Source of the DNA: Gemmobacter aquatilis
Lineage (GTDB): Bacteria > Pseudomonadota > Alphaproteobacteria > Rhodobacterales > Rhodobacteraceae
Assembly (NCBI RefSeq): GCF_900110025.1
Contig: NZ_FOCE01000011.1
Coordinates: 55,917 to 119,916, forward strand
Direction: 5' to 3'
DNA: 64,000 bases
Part shown: positions 36,001 to 44,410 of the stretch, piece by piece
Layout: each line of letters starts with the position of its first letter
How positions within the stretch are numbered: the stretch's first letter is position 1
Translations under genes and position numbers: made by a program
The notes under the pieces: generated by a model
What the model was told of the DNA's origin: nothing
Database searches by the model: none
The model's input: only the letters and a program-made list of their open reading frames with translations

Positions 36001-36776
36001 CGCACCATACCAAGATCCGCTTCCGCGACATCGCGGCGCAACCGCGCAAGATCATCTCGTCGCCCACATGGTCGGGCATCGAAAGCGAGGAGGTTTGCTA
36101 CAATGCCGGCTATACCAATGTGCATGAGCTGATCCCGTGGCGCACTCTGACTGGCCGCCAGCAGCTTTATCAGGATCACCTGTGGATGCGGGCCTTTGGC
36201 GAAGGCTTCGTCAGCTATCGCCCGCCAGTGGACCTGAAGACCATCACCAAGGCTGTCAACAACGACGCCGCCGAGGGCAATCCGCATGTCGTGCTGAACT
36301 TCATCACCCCCCACCAGAAATGGGGCATCCACAGCACCTATACCGACAACCTGCTGATGCTGACGCTGAACCGGGGCGGGCCGGTGGTCTGGATGTCCGA
36401 GGTGGATGCGCAGAAGGCCGGGCTGGTCGATAACGACTGGGTCGAGGCCTACAACATCAACGGCGCGCTGACCGCGCGGGTGGTGGTGTCTCAGCGGATC
36501 AAGCAGGGCACGCTGTTCATGTATCACGCGCAGGAAAAGATCGTGAACACGCCCGGATCGGAAAAGACCGGCAACCGCGGCGGCATCCACAACTCGGTCA
36601 CCCGCACCACGCTGAAACCCACGCACATGATCGGCGGTTATGCGCAACTGTCCTACGGCTTCAACTACTACGGCACCGTGGGCAGCAACCGCGACGAGTT
36701 CGTCGTCGTTCGCAAGATGAAGAAGATCGACTGGCTGGATATACCTGCAACCCGCAACGTGGAGGCCGCAGAATGA
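33030..36776 (+). CDS. narG: Respiratory nitrate reductase alpha subunit NarG
   Basis: The 1248-residue catalytic subunit carries the FS0 ligands His51, Cys55 and Cys59 ([11 protein letters not shown]), and a further Cys in [12 protein letters not shown]. The molybdenum ligand Asp lies in [22 protein letters not shown] (near residue 219). It reduces nitrate to nitrite on the cytoplasmic face using bis-MGD cofactor. The length equals the usual NarG length (~1245). It overlaps narH by four bases (ATGA), and all downstream nar genes are intact, so the enzyme should be functional. Confidence 0.97.
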   Translation: [1248 protein letters not shown]

Positions 36777-38299
36777 GAGTGCGCGCGCAAATCGGCAAGG
36801 TTCTGAACCTCGACAAATGCATCGGGTGTCACACCTGCTCGGTCACCTGCAAGAATGTCTGGACCAGCCGTGAAGGCGTTGAATACGCCTGGTTCAACAA
36901 CGTCGAAACCAAGCCTGGCACCGGCTATCCGACCGACTGGGAAAACCAGAAGCGCTGGAACGGCGGCTGGGTGCGCTCCCGTTCCGGCAAGCTGCACCCG
37001 AAACAGGGAAGCAAGTGGCGGATTCTGGCGAATATCTTCGCCAACCCTGACATGCCGGAAATCGACGACTACTATGAGCCGTTCGATTTCGACTACGACC
37101 ACCTGAAATCCGCGCCCGACATGAACGCCTTTCCCACCGCGCGCCCCCGGTCCAAGATCACCGGCGAACGGATGGAGAAGATCGAAAAGGGCCCGAACTG
37201 GGAGGAAATCCTCGGCGGCGAATTCTCGAAGCGGTCCAAGGACTACAACTTCGAAAACATCCAGAAGCAGATCTATGGAGAGTATGAGAATACCTTCATG
37301 ATGTATCTGCCCCGCCTGTGCGAGCATTGCCTGAACCCGACCTGTTCCGCCTCTTGCCCCTCGGGCGCGATCTACAAGCGTGAGGAAGACGGCATCGTCC
37401 TGATCGACCAGGAAAAATGCCGGGGCTGGCGGATGTGCATCTCGGGCTGTCCCTACAAGAAGGTCTATTACAACTGGGATACCGGCAAATCCGAGAAATG
37501 CACCTTTTGCTATCCGCGCATTGAATCGGGCCAGCCGACGGTCTGTTCGGAAACCTGTGTCGGGCGCATCCGCTATCTGGGCGTCATCCTTTATGACGCC
37601 GACAAGATCGAGGCGGCGGCTAGTTCAGAGCGTGAGACCGACCTTTACGGCGCGCAGCTGGACGTGTTCCTTGACCCGAACGACCCCGAGGTGATCGCCG
37701 CAGCCCGCCGCGATGGCGTGCCGGAAGACTGGATCGAAAGCGCCAAGATCAGCCCGATCTGGAAAATGGCGATGGAGTGGAAGGTCGCCTTCCCGCTCCA
37801 TCCCGAATACCGGACCCTGCCTATGGTCTGGTACATCCCGCCGCTTTCGCCGATCCAGAACGCGGCCCAGGCGGGGCAAATCGCGATGAGCGACCAGATG
37901 CCCGACGTGCGCAGCTTGCGCATCCCGGTCAAGTACCTCGCCAACATGCTGACGTCGGGGGATGAAGAACCCATCGTTCACGCGCTGGAACGGATGTCGG
38001 CAATGCGTCTCTACATGCGGGCGCTGACCGTGGACGGCGTGCGTGATGAAGGCATTGCCGCCCGCGTCGGCATGTCGGGCCGGATGATCGAGGACATGTA
38101 CAAGATCATGGCCATCGCGGATTACGAGGACCGCTTCGCTATCCCAACCGCGCACCGCGAACAGAACGAAGCAGGCGCCGACATCCGTGGCGGCTGTGGG
38201 TTCACCGATGGCAACGGGTGTTCCGGCGGCGAGACCGGCAAGACGACCATGTTTGGTGGCAAGAAGAAATCCTTTGCCCTTCCGCTGGAGTCATTCTGA
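36773..38299 (+). CDS. narH: Respiratory nitrate reductase beta subunit NarH
   Basis: The 508-residue electron-transfer subunit has four ferredoxin-like Cys groups: CIGCHTCSVTC (Cys16-26), CEHCLNPTCSASC near 183, CRGWRMCISGC where Trp replaces one Cys (the [3Fe-4S] cluster), and CTFCYPRIESGQPTVCSETC. It passes electrons from NarI to NarG. It overlaps narG and narJ by short ATGA-type overlaps. Confidence 0.97.
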   Translation: MRVRAQIGKVLNLDKCIGCHTCSVTCKNVWTSREGVEYAWFNNVETKPGTGYPTDWENQKRWNGGWVRSRSGKLHPKQGSKWRILANIFANPDMPEIDDYYEPFDFDYDHLKSAPDMNAFPTARPRSKITGERMEKIEKGPNWEEILGGEFSKRSKDYNFENIQKQIYGEYENTFMMYLPRLCEHCLNPTCSASCPSGAIYKREEDGIVLIDQEKCRGWRMCISGCPYKKVYYNWDTGKSEKCTFCYPRIESGQPTVCSETCVGRIRYLGVILYDADKIEAAASSERETDLYGAQLDVFLDPNDPEVIAAARRDGVPEDWIESAKISPIWKMAMEWKVAFPLHPEYRTLPMVWYIPPLSPIQNAAQAGQIAMSDQMPDVRSLRIPVKYLANMLTSGDEEPIVHALERMSAMRLYMRALTVDGVRDEGIAARVGMSGRMIEDMYKIMAIADYEDRFAIPTAHREQNEAGADIRGGCGFTDGNGCSGGETGKTTMFGGKKKSFALPLESF

Positions 38300-39021
38300 T
38301 GATGGACCGCACACTAAAGGCGTTGTCGCTGACACTCAGCTATCCGACGGCGGAACTTCAAGAGGCGATGCCCGAAATCGGGGCTATTCTGGCCTCTGAC
38401 CTACGGCTGTCGACGCCAAACCGTCTGGCGCTGCAACGGCTTACCCATGACATCGGGCAAGGCGACCTGTTCGATGTTCAGGAAAGCTATGTGATGCTGT
38501 TCGACCGCTCGCGCACGCTGTCGCTGAACCTGTTCGAGCATGTTCATGGCGAAAGCCGTGATCGGGGTGGCGCGATGGTCAGCCTGATCGAGACATATCG
38601 TAGTGGCGGGTTCGAACCCGCCACCACCGAACTGCCCGACCACCTGCCGGTGCTTTTGGAATTCCTGTCGACGCGTCCCTTCCCAGAAGTACAGGAAACC
38701 TTGGCGGACGCGGCCCATATCTTCGACGCGCTTGGCATCCGTCTGGTGCGGCGTGGCAGCGGATATGACGCCGCGTTCGCCGCTTTGTCCCAGCTGGCCA
38801 ACGTGCAGGTGGATGCCGACGCGCTGGCCGGAATGCTGGCGCAACCGGACGATGATCCCACCGACCTCGAGGCACTCGACGCCGTTTGGGAAGAGACCGA
38901 AGTCACCTTCGGCCCCGACCCGAACGCGGGATGCCCACAGGTCCGCGACATGCTGGCACTGATGGACACACCCGCACCCTCCCTGAAACCGGCCCCCGCC
39001 GCAATGAACAGGAGCGCATGA
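38299..39021 (+). CDS. narJ: Nitrate reductase chaperone NarJ
   Basis: The 240-residue protein starts at an ATG overlapping the narH stop (a longer upstream frame is not needed). It has the TorD/NarJ helical fold: LKALSLTLSYPTAELQEAM, LFDRSRTLSLNLFEHVHGESRDRGGAM and PDHLPVLLEFLSTRP. It helps insert the molybdenum cofactor into NarG and is not part of the final enzyme. Confidence 0.94.
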   Translation: MMDRTLKALSLTLSYPTAELQEAMPEIGAILASDLRLSTPNRLALQRLTHDIGQGDLFDVQESYVMLFDRSRTLSLNLFEHVHGESRDRGGAMVSLIETYRSGGFEPATTELPDHLPVLLEFLSTRPFPEVQETLADAAHIFDALGIRLVRRGSGYDAAFAALSQLANVQVDADALAGMLAQPDDDPTDLEALDAVWEETEVTFGPDPNAGCPQVRDMLALMDTPAPSLKPAPAAMNRSA

Positions 39022-39022
39022 C

Positions 39023-39808
39023 ATGTTCGAAGGTTTCGACATCAACTTCACCATCTTCGGGGTCATGCCCTATGTCGCTCTGACGGTGTTCCTTGTTGGG
39101 TCCATCGCGCGCTATGAACGCGACCCCTTCACCTGGAAAAGCTCGTCCAGTCAGCTTCTGCGCCGCAAGCAGCTGATCTGGGGGTCAATCCTGTTCCACG
39201 CCGGTATCCTGACGGTGTTCTTCGGCCACCTTGTGGGGCTGTTCACGCCGGTCTGGGTGCTGGATGCGTTAGGGGTTCCCTATGGGCTGAAGCAGTGGAT
39301 GGCTGTGCTGATCGGTGGCCCGGCTGGGCTTGCCGCATTGATCGGTGGCACGATGCTGATTCACCGGCGGTTGACCGATCCGCGTATCCGGGCCACCTCA
39401 ACCACCCTTGATGTCCTGATCATGATCCTGATCTGGTTGCAGCTAGCCATCGGCCTTCTGACCATCACCCAGTCGCTTCAGCACATGGATGGGGCGGAGA
39501 TGATCCGTTTCATGGAATGGTCGCAAAGCGTGGTCACCTGGAACGTGAACGCCTGGGTCACGGTGGTTGACGTGCACTGGCTGTTCAAGCTGCACATCTT
39601 CCTTGGCCTGATCATCACCATGCTGTTTCCCTTCACCCGGCTGGTGCACATCTGGTCCGGCTTCGCGGCCCCGTTCCGCTATCTGCTCACGCGGCCCGGC
39701 TATCAGATCGTGCGGTCGCGCCGCCGCCGCCCGCTGGAGGAACGCCGCCGCGCCTTTGACGCGCGGCAGGCCAAGCCCGGCCCCAAAGTCACAACACCGG
39801 CGGATTGA
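39023..39808 (+). CDS. narI: Respiratory nitrate reductase gamma subunit NarI
   Basis: The 261-residue membrane subunit has five helices and the haem b ligand histidines: SILFHAGILTVFFGHLVGL near the second helix, and DVHWLFKLHIFLGLIITMLFPFTRLVHIWSG toward the C-terminus. It oxidises quinol and anchors NarGH. It starts one base after the narJ stop. Confidence 0.95.
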   Translation: MFEGFDINFTIFGVMPYVALTVFLVGSIARYERDPFTWKSSSSQLLRRKQLIWGSILFHAGILTVFFGHLVGLFTPVWVLDALGVPYGLKQWMAVLIGGPAGLAALIGGTMLIHRRLTDPRIRATSTTLDVLIMILIWLQLAIGLLTITQSLQHMDGAEMIRFMEWSQSVVTWNVNAWVTVVDVHWLFKLHIFLGLIITMLFPFTRLVHIWSGFAAPFRYLLTRPGYQIVRSRRRRPLEERRRAFDARQAKPGPKVTTPAD

Positions 39809-39813
39809 GCATC

Positions 39814-40608
39814 ATGAACATCGCCCTTTTCCCCGATGTCACCGTGAACGGTGAGATCATCCCACAGGCTGTCATCGCCGCCGAGGCGCAAAACCACACC
39901 GCACCCAAGGACAAGCCCGGCATCGCCTGGCGCAAGGCGGCGCAGGCGTTGGCGATCCGGGCCCTGCTGCTGCAAGAGGCGCGTGCGCGCGGGCTGGTGC
40001 CAGACCCCGAGGAACTGGCCCCCGGCCGGGTCGAGACCGAGGACGAAGCCTTGATCCGCGCCCTGCTGGACGAGGCGCTGACGATTGCGCCTGTGACTGA
40101 GGAAGCCATCCGCGCGAAATGGGCGCGCGACCCCGGCCGCTATCGCTCGGCCCCGTTGTGGGACGTCTCGCACATCCTGTGCGCCTGCGATCCGCGCGAC
40201 GAGGGTGAATCCAGCATGGCCGGGACCCGTGCGCAGGCGATCCTTGCGCGTCTGAAGGGCGACGCCAAAGGCTTTGCCACCGCCGCCCGCGAAAGCGATT
40301 GCGGATCAAAGGCAGCGGGCGGGCATCTGGGCCAGCTTGGCCCCGGCGATACCGTGCCCGAGTTCGAGGCGGTGCTGCGCGGCCTGTCCGAAGGCGGCAT
40401 GACACCCGCCCCGGTCATGTCGCGGCACGGCTGGCACATCATCCGCCTGAACGCCACCGCGCAGGGGCAGGTTCTGCCCTATGACACCGTCCGCCCCAAG
40501 ATCGCGCAGGCGTTGGAGAAAGCCGGTTGGGCACGCGCTTCGCGGGATTTTATTGAAGCACTGGCAAAGACGGCGACCATCACGGGCGCAAGCCTTGCCC
40601 CGATCTGA
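39814..40608 (+). CDS. Parvulin-type peptidylprolyl isomerase
   Basis: The 264-residue product has an N-terminal helical part and a parvulin domain (~residues 110-225): VSHILCACDPRDEGESS, FATAARESDCGSKAAGGHLGQLGPGDTVPEFEAVLRGL and PVMSRHGWHIIRL. It assists folding. It is commonly found just after narI in Rhodobacterales and may help nitrate reductase assembly. No signal peptide is visible, so it is probably cytoplasmic. Confidence 0.9.
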   Translation: MNIALFPDVTVNGEIIPQAVIAAEAQNHTAPKDKPGIAWRKAAQALAIRALLLQEARARGLVPDPEELAPGRVETEDEALIRALLDEALTIAPVTEEAIRAKWARDPGRYRSAPLWDVSHILCACDPRDEGESSMAGTRAQAILARLKGDAKGFATAARESDCGSKAAGGHLGQLGPGDTVPEFEAVLRGLSEGGMTPAPVMSRHGWHIIRLNATAQGQVLPYDTVRPKIAQALEKAGWARASRDFIEALAKTATITGASLAPI

Positions 40609-40628
40609 GCCACGCGAAAGGGTGCATC

Positions 40629-41198
40629 ATGAAGACGGCAGAGCCAGTGCGGCGCGGTAGCGGTGACGCCCCGACGCATCCCGGCCTTCTTGGTCGGCCT
40701 CTCGACTTCATCAGCGAAGATCATCTGCGCGAGCGCCAGATTTGCGCGGTGATCGACGCAATTGCGCTGGCCGCGCACCTTGACCGACCTTCTGCGCTGA
40801 CCGTGCTGCGCTTCCTGAACGAAGAGTTGAACGTGCATCTGCGCGATGAGGCCGAGGATCTGTTCCCGCTTCTTGCCAAGCGTTGCCCGGCCGAGGACTG
40901 CATCGAAAATGCGATCAACCGGATAAGGATCGACCAGAATGCGGCCCTGCGCCTGATGCCCGATGTGCGCGCCACGCTGGCAGGGGGCCTCGATACCGGG
41001 GCCGATCTTTCGGCCGAGGGACGTGCGATGCTGACCAGCTTCGCGGGGCATGTGCGCCGTCATCTTGTCGCCGAAAACGCAATCCTGTTGCCCATCGCCC
41101 GCGCCCGGCTGACCCGAGCCGATCTGGCAAGGCTGTCCGCACATATGCGGGCGCGGCGGGGGCTGACCCACCTTGCGGAGCCCCTAAATGCTGAATGA
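40629..41198 (+). CDS. Hemerythrin domain-containing protein
   Basis: The 189-residue product has the hemerythrin-like four-helix pattern: LGRPLDFISEDHLRERQICAVID, FLNEELNVHLRDEAEDLFPLLAKR and FAGHVRRHLVAENAILLPIARARL. The His/Glu residues would hold a di-iron centre. A role in oxygen or NO sensing or detoxification is possible. It overlaps the carbonic anhydrase start by eleven bases, so the two are translationally coupled. Confidence 0.82.
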   Translation: MKTAEPVRRGSGDAPTHPGLLGRPLDFISEDHLRERQICAVIDAIALAAHLDRPSALTVLRFLNEELNVHLRDEAEDLFPLLAKRCPAEDCIENAINRIRIDQNAALRLMPDVRATLAGGLDTGADLSAEGRAMLTSFAGHVRRHLVAENAILLPIARARLTRADLARLSAHMRARRGLTHLAEPLNAE

Positions 41199-41805
41199 TG
41201 TTCTGCAGCGCAACCGGGACTGGTCGGCCAAGCGACAGGCGCAGGAGCCGGGCTATTTTACCCGCCTCGCAGCCCAGCAGGCGCCTGAATTCTTCTGGAT
41301 CGGCTGCTCGGACAGCCGGGTTCCTGCCAACGTGGTCGCGGGCCTTGATCCGGGCGAGGTGTTTGTCCATCGAAACGTGGCCAACATCGTCCATTCGTCG
41401 GACATGAACCTTCTGTCGGCGCTGGAATTCGCGGTCGAGGTGCTAGCCGTGCGTGAGATTATCGTCTGCGGTCATTACGGCTGTGGCGGCGTCAAAGCCG
41501 CAACGGAAGGTCTGCCGCAGGGACTTACCTACCACTGGCTGGAGCCGATCCGGCGGCTTGCGCGGGCCTATGCCGTCGATCTGGGGCGCGAGCCAGATAT
41601 GGAAGGGCGGCGTGACCGTCTGGCGGAATTCAACGTGGTCGAGGGTGTCCGCCGCGTGGGCGAGACGCCGATCCTGCAACGGGCCTGGGCACGCGGTGCG
41701 AACTGTCGGGTGCATGGGCTGATCTATGGGCTGAAGGACGGCCTCTTGCGCGACCTTGATTGCAGCATCGGCCCCGGGCATTTCAATGAGGAGTGGGCGC
41801 AATGA
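41188..41805 (+). CDS. can: Beta-class carbonic anhydrase
   Basis: The 205-residue protein has zinc ligands Cys40 (with Asp42 and Arg44, WIGCSDSRVPANVV), His96 and Cys99 (CGHYGCGGVKAA). It interconverts CO2 and bicarbonate. Its place in a nitrate-respiration operon is unusual and may serve pH balance or bicarbonate supply in anaerobic growth. It overlaps moeA by four bases. Confidence 0.95.
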   Translation: MLNDVLQRNRDWSAKRQAQEPGYFTRLAAQQAPEFFWIGCSDSRVPANVVAGLDPGEVFVHRNVANIVHSSDMNLLSALEFAVEVLAVREIIVCGHYGCGGVKAATEGLPQGLTYHWLEPIRRLARAYAVDLGREPDMEGRRDRLAEFNVVEGVRRVGETPILQRAWARGANCRVHGLIYGLKDGLLRDLDCSIGPGHFNEEWAQ

Positions 41806-43079
41806 CGATCCTGCAGCCAGTAACGCGGTCCGGCTGTGGCTGCGAAGGGCATGATGTCGCAAAGAAGTTGATCACCATCGATGCGGCGCTGGCCCTGATC
41901 GCAGATCGCACAGCCGTCGTCGATGGAGCGGAGGATATTCCGCTTGACCGGGCGCTTGGGCGCATTCTGGCAGGACCGGTCACGTCTCGCTTCATGTCCC
42001 CGCCTTTCGACAACGCCGCCATGGATGGCTTTGCCTTAGCCTCTGCGGCGCTGTCGGGCGACGGACCGTGGACACTTGATGTTGTCACGCGGGTTCCCGC
42101 GGGGCAGACCTCGGCCGTGCCGCTTTTCGGCCTGCAGGCCGCGCGCATTTTTACCGGGGCGAAGGTCCCTGAAGGTGCGGATGCCGTTGTGATGCAGGAA
42201 GATGTCAAACTGACCGGCAGCACCATCCGCATCGACCAGCGACCGAAGCCCGGCCTCAACATCCGCCACGCGGGCAGCGAGATGGGAGCAGGCGTCACGG
42301 TTCTGGATCAGGGTCGGCGTCTTGACGCGCGCGCGATTGCCGCCTGTGCTGCTGCCGGGGCGGGATCAATCCCTGCGCGCAGGCGATTGCGCGTGGCGCT
42401 TTTGGTGACTGGGGATGAAATCCGCGCGGCCAGTGCGGGGCGTGCCGACGCTCAGATCTGGGACATAAATACCCCCATGTTGTCCGCCGCCCTCACGCAA
42501 CCCCATCTTGATCTTGTCGCCGTCGAACAGGGTCTAGACAGCCGTGACGGGTTGTTTTTGCAGTTGGCAGAGATGACTGCCTGTGCCGACCTTGTCATCA
42601 CCACCGGCGGCATATCGGTCGGCGAAGAGGACCACGTCAAACCGGCGCTGCTTGCCCTGGGCGGTGACATCCATTTCAGCGGCGTTGCTCTCAAACCAGG
42701 TAAGCCGGTGTCCTTCGGCTGCGTCCGGGGCTCAACCTGGCTGGGCCTGCCGGGCAATCCATTGTCTGCCTTCGTGACCTGGCAGCTTTTCGGAACGGCG
42801 TTGGTTGCCAGATTGACCGGCGAGGCCGGACAGGCTGCCCGGCGCCACGTCGTCACGGGCGCGAACATTTCACGAAAGGCCGGACGCTGCGAGTTGCGCC
42901 CGGCGATCTGCACGGGCTTTGATGGCCACGGGCGCGAGGTCGTGACGTTTGATGCTGAAACCCATTCCGCCCATGTCTGCGCGTTACCTGACAGTGACGG
43001 TCTGATCTTTCTGCCTGCTGGCTGCGATTTCCTCCCCGCAGGCGCGCTCGTCGAATTTCAACCCTTCTGCCGGACCTGA
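41802..43079 (+). CDS. moeA: Molybdopterin molybdenumtransferase MoeA
   Basis: The 425-residue enzyme has the MoeA signatures: SPPFDNAAMDGFAL near 68, FTGAKVPEGADAVVMQED near 110, LVTGDEI near 205, and TTGGISVGEEDHVKPAL near 268. PGNPLSAFVTWQLF near 320 closes the core. It inserts molybdate into molybdopterin, the cofactor of NarG. A chromosomal copy probably exists as well. Confidence 0.95.
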   Translation: MTILQPVTRSGCGCEGHDVAKKLITIDAALALIADRTAVVDGAEDIPLDRALGRILAGPVTSRFMSPPFDNAAMDGFALASAALSGDGPWTLDVVTRVPAGQTSAVPLFGLQAARIFTGAKVPEGADAVVMQEDVKLTGSTIRIDQRPKPGLNIRHAGSEMGAGVTVLDQGRRLDARAIAACAAAGAGSIPARRRLRVALLVTGDEIRAASAGRADAQIWDINTPMLSAALTQPHLDLVAVEQGLDSRDGLFLQLAEMTACADLVITTGGISVGEEDHVKPALLALGGDIHFSGVALKPGKPVSFGCVRGSTWLGLPGNPLSAFVTWQLFGTALVARLTGEAGQAARRHVVTGANISRKAGRCELRPAICTGFDGHGREVVTFDAETHSAHVCALPDSDGLIFLPAGCDFLPAGALVEFQPFCRT

Positions 43080-43090
43080 GGAGGCCCAGA

Positions 43091-43612
43091 ATGAACCTCG
43101 CTTACACAATGGCAGCGGGCCGGGGCGATACCGACCTGATCCTGTTCAAGCTGGCGAACGTATTGGCAGCACGCGGCCTTCGCTGCTGTGGCACGGTCCA
43201 GATAAACTCCGAGCGTGGCGATACGGGGCCCTGCGACATGGATATTCGGGTTTTGCCCGATGGACCGGTCCTGCGGATCAGCCAGGACCTCGGCCGCGCC
43301 TCGCGCGGCTGCAGGCTTGACCCGGCGGCGATCGAGACAGCTGTGGGTCTGGTAACGGCCAGTCTTGAAAAGGGCGCGGACGTACTGATCGTTAACAAGT
43401 TCGGCAAGCATGAAGCCGAAGGTCGCGGTTTCCGGACGGTGATTGCAGACGCACTCGCTTACGGAATTCCTGTGATTGTTGGTGTCAACGCACTGAACTT
43501 ACCTGCGTTTCATCAGTTCTCACAAAGTCTCGCCGTAGGCCTGCCGTGTGAAACCAATGCGTTGGCAGATTGGGTGGCAGGTCTCGACTCTGGCAGCGTT
43601 CATGCGGCGTGA
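43091..43612 (+). CDS. DUF2478 domain-containing protein
   Basis: The 173-residue product (LAYTMAAGRGDTDLILFKLANVLAARGLRCCGTVQIN, LDPAAIETAVGLVTASLEKGADVLIVNKFGKHEAEGRGFR) matches DUF2478, a family seen beside molybdenum transport and denitrification genes. It resembles NTPase folds with an unusual P-loop. It follows moeA by eleven bases with a GAGGAGG site. The function is unknown; a molybdate- or cofactor-related role is inferred. Confidence 0.8.
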   Translation: MNLAYTMAAGRGDTDLILFKLANVLAARGLRCCGTVQINSERGDTGPCDMDIRVLPDGPVLRISQDLGRASRGCRLDPAAIETAVGLVTASLEKGADVLIVNKFGKHEAEGRGFRTVIADALAYGIPVIVGVNALNLPAFHQFSQSLAVGLPCETNALADWVAGLDSGSVHAA

Positions 43613-43885
43613 ATGGCTGCGTTCTTCCAAGCACTGGCCTCGCTTCGCGCTGCATGAGTGACCGCTTTCGCGGCATTTCGGCACCTGCAATGCCGCATTG
43701 CCGTCAGTCTGCTTTCCGCCTTTTGCGCGAGGTCGGCGGTAGCAGGTGGTCGGCCCTTCGGAACGTTGCACATGATACCTCAAAATCAGAAGCGGTTGAT
43801 TATGGCGCTTCTCGGAAACCTTTGCGTGACGCCCCTTCAGTGATCGAGTCCTGCCCCCCACGCACAACCAACGCGACATAAAGTG
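43613..43885. other. Non-coding boundary region
   Basis: About 270 bases lie between the nar island and the plasmid mobilisation genes. I see no intact gene; GC content and codon patterns look mixed, as at a recombination junction. No clear terminator was found after DUF2478. Confidence 0.3.
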
Positions 43886-44069
43886 CGTTTTGCTGTGCTT
43901 CGGCCTTGAACACGATCGTGATGCGGTTGCCAAGTGGACCGATGCCGCCGGGGTCGACCGCTATGGTTGCGAGATCATCGCCGAGAAGGCCGATTTCCTC
44001 TCCCGCCCGAAGGCTGGTGAAGGCGAAGACCCCGAACTGGTTAACCGCGAGCACCAGTTCGTAAGCTGA
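43886..44069 (+). pseudogene. Possible single-stranded DNA-binding protein remnant
   Basis: One frame reads AVAKWTDAAGVDRYGCEIIAEKADFLSRP and ends at TGA 44067-44069. The KWTD-x-x-GVDRY pattern with EIIAE resembles the C-terminal part of the OB fold of SSB proteins. No start or N-terminal part is present, so this looks like a fragment. A minus-strand frame over the same bases (84 residues) is the alternative reading; neither is certain. Confidence 0.3.
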
Positions 44070-44082
44070 GCTTCGCCAGACA

Positions 44083-44110
44083 AGGCCCGGTGGCGCAAGC
44101 CGCCGGGCCT
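44083..44110 (+). terminator. Strong hairpin with GCAA loop
   Basis: AGGCCCGGTGGC (44083-44094) pairs with GCCGCCGGGCCT (44099-44110), eleven Watson-Crick pairs and one wobble, across a GCAA tetraloop. No long T-run follows. It probably ends transcription between the SSB-like remnant and the convergent par-like operon. Confidence 0.55.
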
Positions 44111-44188
44111 CATTGCTTCGCTTCGAAGCTGACTTTTGCCTCAGGCAAGAAGATCAGCATGGAACGGCCAATCCGTTCCACCCGGATG

Positions 44189-44410
44189 CTACGCGGGCGC
44201 GAAATCGGTCACGACCAGAGCCCCCTTCGCCCGTCGCTTGTTGGGCGTGTACCAGACGGTCTTGCGCTCGCCGGTTCGGCTGAACTCATAGGTCACCCCG
44301 AGGATTGTCTCGCGCCGATCCGGATCGACCATCCATTCGACGGGCGTGCCGACGTCGAATTCAGACGGTGGGATGGTGCGCTCGAGGGCAGGGGCTTCTG
44401 TGCTGGTCAT
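44189..44410 (-). CDS. Small plasmid protein, function unknown
   Basis: The 73-residue product (VDPDRRETILGVTYEFSRTGERKTVWYTPNKRRAKGALVVTDF) has no recognised domain. Its start overlaps the stop of the preceding gene by four bases, making it the third gene of the ParA-like operon. Conserved context would suggest a role in partition or transfer. Confidence 0.55.
   Translation of the reverse strand: MTSTEAPALERTIPPSEFDVGTPVEWMVDPDRRETILGVTYEFSRTGERKTVWYTPNKRRAKGALVVTDFAPA

Noticed and set aside
33597..36647. 1016-residue minus-strand open frame
   Set aside because: It lies wholly antisense to the well-supported narG gene; long antisense frames are expected at this GC content and its translation has no motifs.
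43800..44054. 84-residue minus-strand frame
   Set aside because: Competes with the SSB-like reading on the plus strand and has no recognisable feature; left out as a gene.
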